Of a stretch of DNA of 16,488 nucleotides, positions 13,255 through 16,488 are shown piece by piece (the stretch's first letter is position 1; each line of letters starts with the position of its first letter). The notes under the pieces were generated by a model that saw only the letters and a list, made by a program, of their open reading frames with translations, searched no databases and was not told where the DNA came from. The stretch is from AP-15 sp035570595 (lineage in GTDB: Bacteria > Pseudomonadota > Alphaproteobacteria > ATCC43930 > CGMCC-115725). The stretch lies in NCBI GenBank assembly GCA_035570595.1, contig DATMLF010000207.1, positions 1-16,488 of the forward strand, written 5' to 3'. The position numbers were made by a program, and so were the translations under genes.

Positions 13255-13899
13255 CTACAGCCGCCCGGCGGCGGCGAGGAAGGCGCGGATCTTGGCGGGG
13301 TCCTTTTTGCCAGGACGGCTCTCGACCCCCGAGGACACGTCGACGCAGGCGGCCCCCGAAACGCGCACTGCCTCGGGCAGCAGCTCGGCGGTCAACCCGC
13401 CCGACAGCATCCACGGCAACCGCCATGTATGGCCGGCGAGCAGCGCCCAGTCGAAGGGAAGCCCGTTGCCGCCCGGCAGCGTGTCCGACCGGCGCGGCGG
13501 CTTCGCGTCGAACAGCAGCAGGTCGGCCGTTTCTTGGTATTGCCTGGCGATGACGACATCGTCGGGTGTGGCGACCGCAACGGCTTTCATGATCGGGCAG
13601 CCGAACCTCGCCTTGGCGTGGGCGACCCGCTGCGGGCTCTCCGTCCCGTGAAATTGCAGGATGTCGACGGGTGCCGCGGCAAGCACCGTGGCGATCTCGT
13701 CGTCCTCGGCGTCCACAAACAGTCCGACCCGCGCGATCCGTTCGGGGACCCCGGCGCACAAGCGCGCCATGTCGGCGGGCGAAACCGCGCGCGGGCTCGG
13801 CGGATAGAACACAAAGCCTAGATATGCCGCACCGCCCTCAACCGCGGCGGTCACCCCGGCCTTGCTCGACAACCCGCAGATTTTGGCGGCGACATCCAT
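13255..13899 (-). CDS. trpF: phosphoribosylanthranilate isomerase
   Basis: This 214-residue (beta/alpha)8 enzyme converts N-(5'-phosphoribosyl)anthranilate to the carboxyphenylamino-deoxyribulose phosphate in tryptophan synthesis. Signature features are AAKICGL with the catalytic cysteine at the N-terminus, LGFVFYPPSPRAVS, VDILQFHGTES, the catalytic aspartate in LLLFDAKPP, LSGGL, and the phosphate-binding DVSSGVESRPGKKDPAKI. The ATG at 13899 gives the standard short leader before KICG; a longer frame from 13938 is unlikely. In many alphaproteobacteria trpF precedes trpB and trpA, but here it is followed by an amidohydrolase gene instead. Upstream, 54 bp away on the same strand, is phaR. Confidence 0.93.
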   Translation of the reverse strand: MDVAAKICGLSSKAGVTAAVEGGAAYLGFVFYPPSPRAVSPADMARLCAGVPERIARVGLFVDAEDDEIATVLAAAPVDILQFHGTESPQRVAHAKARFGCPIMKAVAVATPDDVVIARQYQETADLLLFDAKPPRRSDTLPGGNGLPFDWALLAGHTWRLPWMLSGGLTAELLPEAVRVSGAACVDVSSGVESRPGKKDPAKIRAFLAAAGRL

Positions 13900-13953
13900 G
13901 GCGGCAGCGTTACGGCGCGGCGACCCGGTCCAGGACACCTCCGGTTCGCCGCA

Positions 13954-14568
13954 TTAGCGCGGCTCCGGCTCGCGCTCCTTGCCGAGGCTTTCGAGCTGGC
14001 GGGTCAGCGCGTCGATCTGCGCTTCGAGGCGCTTCAACCGCGGATCCTCGCCGGCCGCCCCCGGCGGCGCTCCGTCGGTCCCGGCCGGCTTCTCCTCGCC
14101 GCTGTAGGGCGCCATCATTTTGAGCGCGCGCTGGAACAATGCCATGTTTTGCTTGCCCATCTCCTCGAATTGCCCAAACGGAAACATGCCGAACGTCGCC
14201 TGCAAACTCTTGCGCATCTGCTCCTGGTTGCGGTTGAACGCAACCATCGCCTGCTCGAGATAGCCCGGCACCAGGAATTGCACGCTGTCGCCGTAAAACG
14301 AGATCAGCTGGCGCAAAAAGCTGATCGGGAGAAGGTTTTGGCCCTTCTGCTCCTGCTCGACGATAATCTGGGTCAACACCGAGCGGGTGATGTCCTCGCC
14401 GGTCTTGGCGTCGTGAGCCACGAAATCGCCGCCTTCCTTGATCAGCTTGGCGAGGTCGTCGAGGGTGACATAGCTGCTCGTCGCGGTGTTGTAGAGGCGC
14501 CGATTGGCGTATTTCTTGACAACCACGGGCTTGGTGCCGCCGGGCTTGTCGCTGTTCGGGGTGTTCAT
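13954..14568 (-). CDS. phaR: polyhydroxyalkanoate synthesis repressor PhaR
   Basis: This 204-residue transcriptional repressor binds DNA and nascent PHA granules, controlling phasin and PHA genes. The N-terminal DNA-binding accumulation-regulator domain covers about residues 14-76 and includes VVVKKYANRRLYNTATSSYV and ITRSVLTQIIVEQEQKG. The second domain (about 80-125) has LLPISFLRQLISFYGDSVQ and YLEQAMVAFNRNQEQM. A C-terminal coiled coil (DPRLKRLEAQIDALTRQLE) follows a proline- and glycine-rich linker. GGGGAG lies 11 bases before the ATG. It is divergent from the PHA synthase genes, the common layout for an autoregulated repressor. Confidence 0.95.
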   Translation of the reverse strand: MNTPNSDKPGGTKPVVVKKYANRRLYNTATSSYVTLDDLAKLIKEGGDFVAHDAKTGEDITRSVLTQIIVEQEQKGQNLLPISFLRQLISFYGDSVQFLVPGYLEQAMVAFNRNQEQMRKSLQATFGMFPFGQFEEMGKQNMALFQRALKMMAPYSGEEKPAGTDGAPPGAAGEDPRLKRLEAQIDALTRQLESLGKEREPEPR

Positions 14569-14676
14569 ACGCGCGCCATCTCCCCTCGGGAACGGTCCCC
14601 GGCCGCTACCATACAGCGTTTGGGCCCGATCGCCTCATCAAACCCGTGGGGGCCGCCTCGGGCGCGCTTTCGCGAC

Positions 14677-14706
14677 GGTGACATCGGAAACATGGTGACA
14701 TCGGAA
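14677..14706. promoter_or_regulatory. 13-bp direct repeat between phaR and the PHA synthase genes
   Basis: GGTGACATCGGAA occurs at 14677-14689 and again at 14694-14706, a period of 17 bp, in the divergent promoter region. It is a candidate binding site for PhaR or another regulator. TATATT at 14707-14712 directly follows and could be a -10 element, which would place the transcript start at about the ATG at 14720. This is inference from position only. Confidence 0.4.
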
Positions 14707-14719
14707 TATATTGCAGCCG

Positions 14720-15034
14720 ATGACCGACGCCCAAGACCTCGCGCGCCGCTATCTGGCACTGTGGGGGGAATATCTCGCGGCGCTGTCCGATTGTCCGGAG
14801 GTGCCGCTGCCATGGGGTTGGGCGACCGGCGGTCCCGCGCCGCATGATCCCGGGCGAGAGGCCGGACCGGCGGCTCGCGCCGCGCCCGCTGCCGGCGCAC
14901 CTGATGAGCGCCGCGGGGCTGTGGCTGAGCTCGCGCATCGCGTTGCCGTTCTTGAAGAGCGCGTCGCTGCCCTTGAGCAGGGTGGGCCAGCGCCTGCGCG
15001 CCCTCGCCGACGAAATCGCCGCGTTCGGGCGTGA
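14720..15034 (+). CDS. PhaE-like small protein overlapping phaC
   Basis: This 104-residue frame starts MTDAQDLARRYLALWGEYLA, resembling the N-terminus of PhaE-type subunits of class III PHA synthases. It then has a proline- and alanine-rich linker, a regular coiled coil (AELAHRVAVLEERVAALEQG, about residues 69-88) and a basic tail (RPRRRNRRVRA). The upstream part (14720-14843) has no competing good frame, and about three quarters of its third positions are G/C. From 14844 on it overlaps the phaC N-terminus in a different frame; there, 18 of about 43 codons in the coiled-coil part end in A/T, while the phaC frame ends nearly all codons in G/C. It may thus be a true overlapping gene or an upstream part with a fortuitous tail. 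No ribosome binding site is visible. Confidence 0.5.
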   Translation: MTDAQDLARRYLALWGEYLAALSDCPEVPLPWGWATGGPAPHDPGREAGPAARAAPAAGAPDERRGAVAELAHRVAVLEERVAALEQGGPAPARPRRRNRRVRA

Positions 15035-16070
15035 CGAGGTCGCCGTGGCGCTTGACGCCGAGCTTGCGCGGCGCGCCGAAGCCTACCTTGTCGGTCTCGA
15101 AGCCTATCGCCGCCACCCCTACCGGCGGCCGGCTGCCGAGCCGGCGGTGCTGTGGCGCGAGGGCGCCACCCGGCTCCTCGACCACTCGCCCGGCGGCGCC
15201 GGGCCGGCGGTGCTGGTCGTGCCGTCGCTGGTCAACCGTTGGCACGTGCTCGACCTGTTGCCCGAGCGCAGCTTTCTCAACCACCTCGCGGGTCACGGGC
15301 TGCGTCCGCTGGTCATCGACTGGGGGCGCCCCGGTGCCGCCGAAATCGGGCTCGACGTGGAGGGCTGCGTCGACCGGCTCGACCGCGCCTTTGCCGCGGC
15401 GGCGCAGGCCGCCGGCGAGCCCTTGGGGGTTCTCGGCTACTGCATGGGCGGGCTGTTCGCCGTGGCGCTGGCCTTGCGCCGGGAACGGCAGGTGAGGGGC
15501 CTCGCGCTGCTGGCGACGCCGTGGGATTTCCATGCCGAGCGGCAAGCGCACGCGCGTTTCCTCGGGCTTTTGGGCGACTGTTTGCCGGCTCCCGAACCAG
15601 CCGCCGCGACGATGCCGGTGGAGCTTGTCCAGAGCCTGTTCTTTCTGCTCGATCCGTTTCTCGCCGAGCGCAAATTCGTGCGCTTTGCCGGGCTTGACCC
15701 ATCGGGCGCGGAGGCTCGCGGCTTTGTGGCGCTCGAGGACTGGATCAACGACGGTGTGCCGTTGCCGCTCGCGGCGGCACGCGACTGCCTGTGCTCGTGG
15801 TACGGCGAAAACCAGCCCGGTCGCGGGGCGTGGCGCGTCACCGGGCGCCCGGTCAGCCCGCAGGCGCTGCGCTGCCCGGCGCTTGTCGTCATTCCCGGGC
15901 GCGACCGCATCGTCCCGCCGGCCTCCGCCGAGCCGTTGACGGCGATCCCGGAGGCCGAGGTGTTGCGGCCGCCGCTCGGCCATGTCGGCATGATGTCCGC
16001 GGCGCGCGCCCCGGCAATGTTGTGGCAGCCGATCGGGTGCTGGCTGCGGGCGCGGCTTGGCGCAGCGTGA
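14844..16070 (+). CDS. phaC: polyhydroxyalkanoate synthase, short alphaproteobacterial type
   Basis: This 408-residue alpha/beta-hydrolase-fold polymerase joins hydroxyacyl-CoA monomers into PHA at the granule surface. The lipase-box-like GYCMGG holds the catalytic cysteine C200, with D354 in GRDRIVPP and H380 in LGHVGMM completing the triad. VLVVPSLVNRWHVLDLLPER and LRPLVIDWGRPG are strongly PhaC-like. The enzyme is shorter than class I synthases (near 590 residues) and closer to class III PhaC in size, which needs a PhaE partner. N-terminal residues from about LAPRPLPAHL are plausible protein in this frame, so the start is at or near the ATG at 14844, inside the upstream small gene. It is followed by phaA after 91 bp. 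Confidence 0.88.
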   Translation: MIPGERPDRRLAPRPLPAHLMSAAGLWLSSRIALPFLKSASLPLSRVGQRLRALADEIAAFGRDEVAVALDAELARRAEAYLVGLEAYRRHPYRRPAAEPAVLWREGATRLLDHSPGGAGPAVLVVPSLVNRWHVLDLLPERSFLNHLAGHGLRPLVIDWGRPGAAEIGLDVEGCVDRLDRAFAAAAQAAGEPLGVLGYCMGGLFAVALALRRERQVRGLALLATPWDFHAERQAHARFLGLLGDCLPAPEPAAATMPVELVQSLFFLLDPFLAERKFVRFAGLDPSGAEARGFVALEDWINDGVPLPLAAARDCLCSWYGENQPGRGAWRVTGRPVSPQALRCPALVVIPGRDRIVPPASAEPLTAIPEAEVLRPPLGHVGMMSAARAPAMLWQPIGCWLRARLGAA

Positions 16071-16161
16071 CAACCCCGCCGGCTGGACAGCCTTCGGACC
16101 GGCTCCTACATTCACCCAAGGTTGCCCGTACCAGGCGCAGACCCTGCGAGGAGATCACTTT

Positions 16162-16488
16162 ATGACGGATATCGTTATTGCCGGCGCGGTGCGGACCCCG
16201 GTCGGGGCGTTCAATGGCGGGCTCGCGAGCCTGCCGCCGCACAAGCTCGGCGAGGTTGCGATCGCCGAGGCATTGCGCCGCGCCGAGGTCGACCCGAAAG
16301 AGGTCTCCGAGGTCATCATGGGCCAGATCCTGGCCGCCGGCGAGGGTCAGAACCCGGCGCGGCAGGCGGCGATCGGCGCCGGGCTGCCGTTCGAGGTCAC
16401 CGCCTACGGCGTCAACCAGCTGTGCGGCTCGGGGCTGCGCACCGTGGCGCTCGGCTATCAGGCGATCCGCAACGGCGATTCCGAGATC
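16162..16488 (+). CDS. phaA: acetyl-CoA acetyltransferase, N-terminal part (cut by window edge)
   Basis: These are the first 109 residues of a thiolase that condenses two acetyl-CoA to acetoacetyl-CoA, the first step of polyhydroxybutyrate synthesis. VIAGAVRTPVGAFNGGLA at the N-terminus, VIMGQILAAGEGQNPARQA, and NQLCGSGLRTVALG with the nucleophilic cysteine are all typical of biosynthetic thiolases. AGGAGA lies about nine bases upstream of the ATG. The frame is open to the right edge. Its position just downstream of phaC supports the PHA role. Confidence 0.93.
   Translation, partial: MTDIVIAGAVRTPVGAFNGGLASLPPHKLGEVAIAEALRRAEVDPKEVSEVIMGQILAAGEGQNPARQAAIGAGLPFEVTAYGVNQLCGSGLRTVALGYQAIRNGDSEI

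Noticed and set aside
14569..14580. Mini-frame MARV overlapping the phaR start, as a possible leader peptide
   Set aside because: The purine stretch abuts its ATG too closely to serve it, and fits phaR itself at 11 bases.
14565..16115. Minus-strand frame of 516 codons
   Set aside because: Antisense of phaC. The synthase frame has the catalytic triad and family motifs, while this one has none.

Overview
This is a GC-rich window with strong G/C bias at third codon positions. The gene set (PhaR, PhaC, PhaA, class III CoA-transferases, MHS and ACS-type MFS transporters, Lin0512 proteins) and the dispersed palindromic repeats fit an alphaproteobacterium, probably of the Rhodospirillales or Hyphomicrobiales type. 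That placement is inferred from gene content and codon style; there is no marker gene in the window.

Layout. Bases 1-402 (minus) hold the N-terminal part of an MHS-family transporter, cut by the window edge. A small two-helix membrane protein follows (549-767, minus). A translationally coupled pair of Lin0512-family paralogues (1013-1719, plus) converges on a RidA-family gene (1738-2088, minus). A MITE-like repeat element with 19-bp terminal inverted repeats (2124-2519) abuts the stop codon of a PuuE-like polysaccharide deacetylase gene (2516-3412, minus). Bases 3434-3984 form an AT-richer island: a GIY-YIG endonuclease gene with a one-base frameshift, sandwiched between palindromic repeats.

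Bases 4012-7661 (all minus) carry an acyl-CoA module: CoA-transferase, then an ACS-type MFS carrier, then an enoyl-CoA hydratase/isomerase-fold enzyme lacking both usual catalytic glutamates. The likely theme is uptake and CoA activation of an organic acid. A repeat-bearing spacer (7662-8127) separates this from a stand-alone NirD-like Rieske ferredoxin (8128-8478, plus).

Bases 8497-12380 hold a split ThDP-dependent decarboxylase resembling sulfopyruvate/phosphonopyruvate decarboxylase, a citrate synthase fused to an N-terminal MerR/excisionase-type DNA-binding domain (minus), and a conventional citrate synthase read divergently (plus). The shared intergenic region has a 16-bp palindrome and an 18-bp-phased direct repeat, suggesting that the fusion protein is an autoregulatory metabolic switch.

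Bases 12399-13899 (minus) hold trpF followed by an amidohydrolase. The right end is a polyhydroxyalkanoate locus. The repressor gene phaR (minus) is divergent from a short PhaE-like open reading frame that overlaps the start of a compact PHA synthase gene by about 190 nt in another frame. The first 109 codons of the acetyl-CoA acetyltransferase phaA follow, cut by the window edge. PhaA would supply acetoacetyl-CoA, PhaC would polymerise the hydroxyacyl-CoA, and PhaR would sense granules and repress.

The most interesting items are the HTH-citrate synthase fusion with its divergent partner, the overlapping phaE-like/phaC pair, the GIY-YIG gene nested in palindromes, and the MITE-like element. 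No tRNA, rRNA or CRISPR array was seen.
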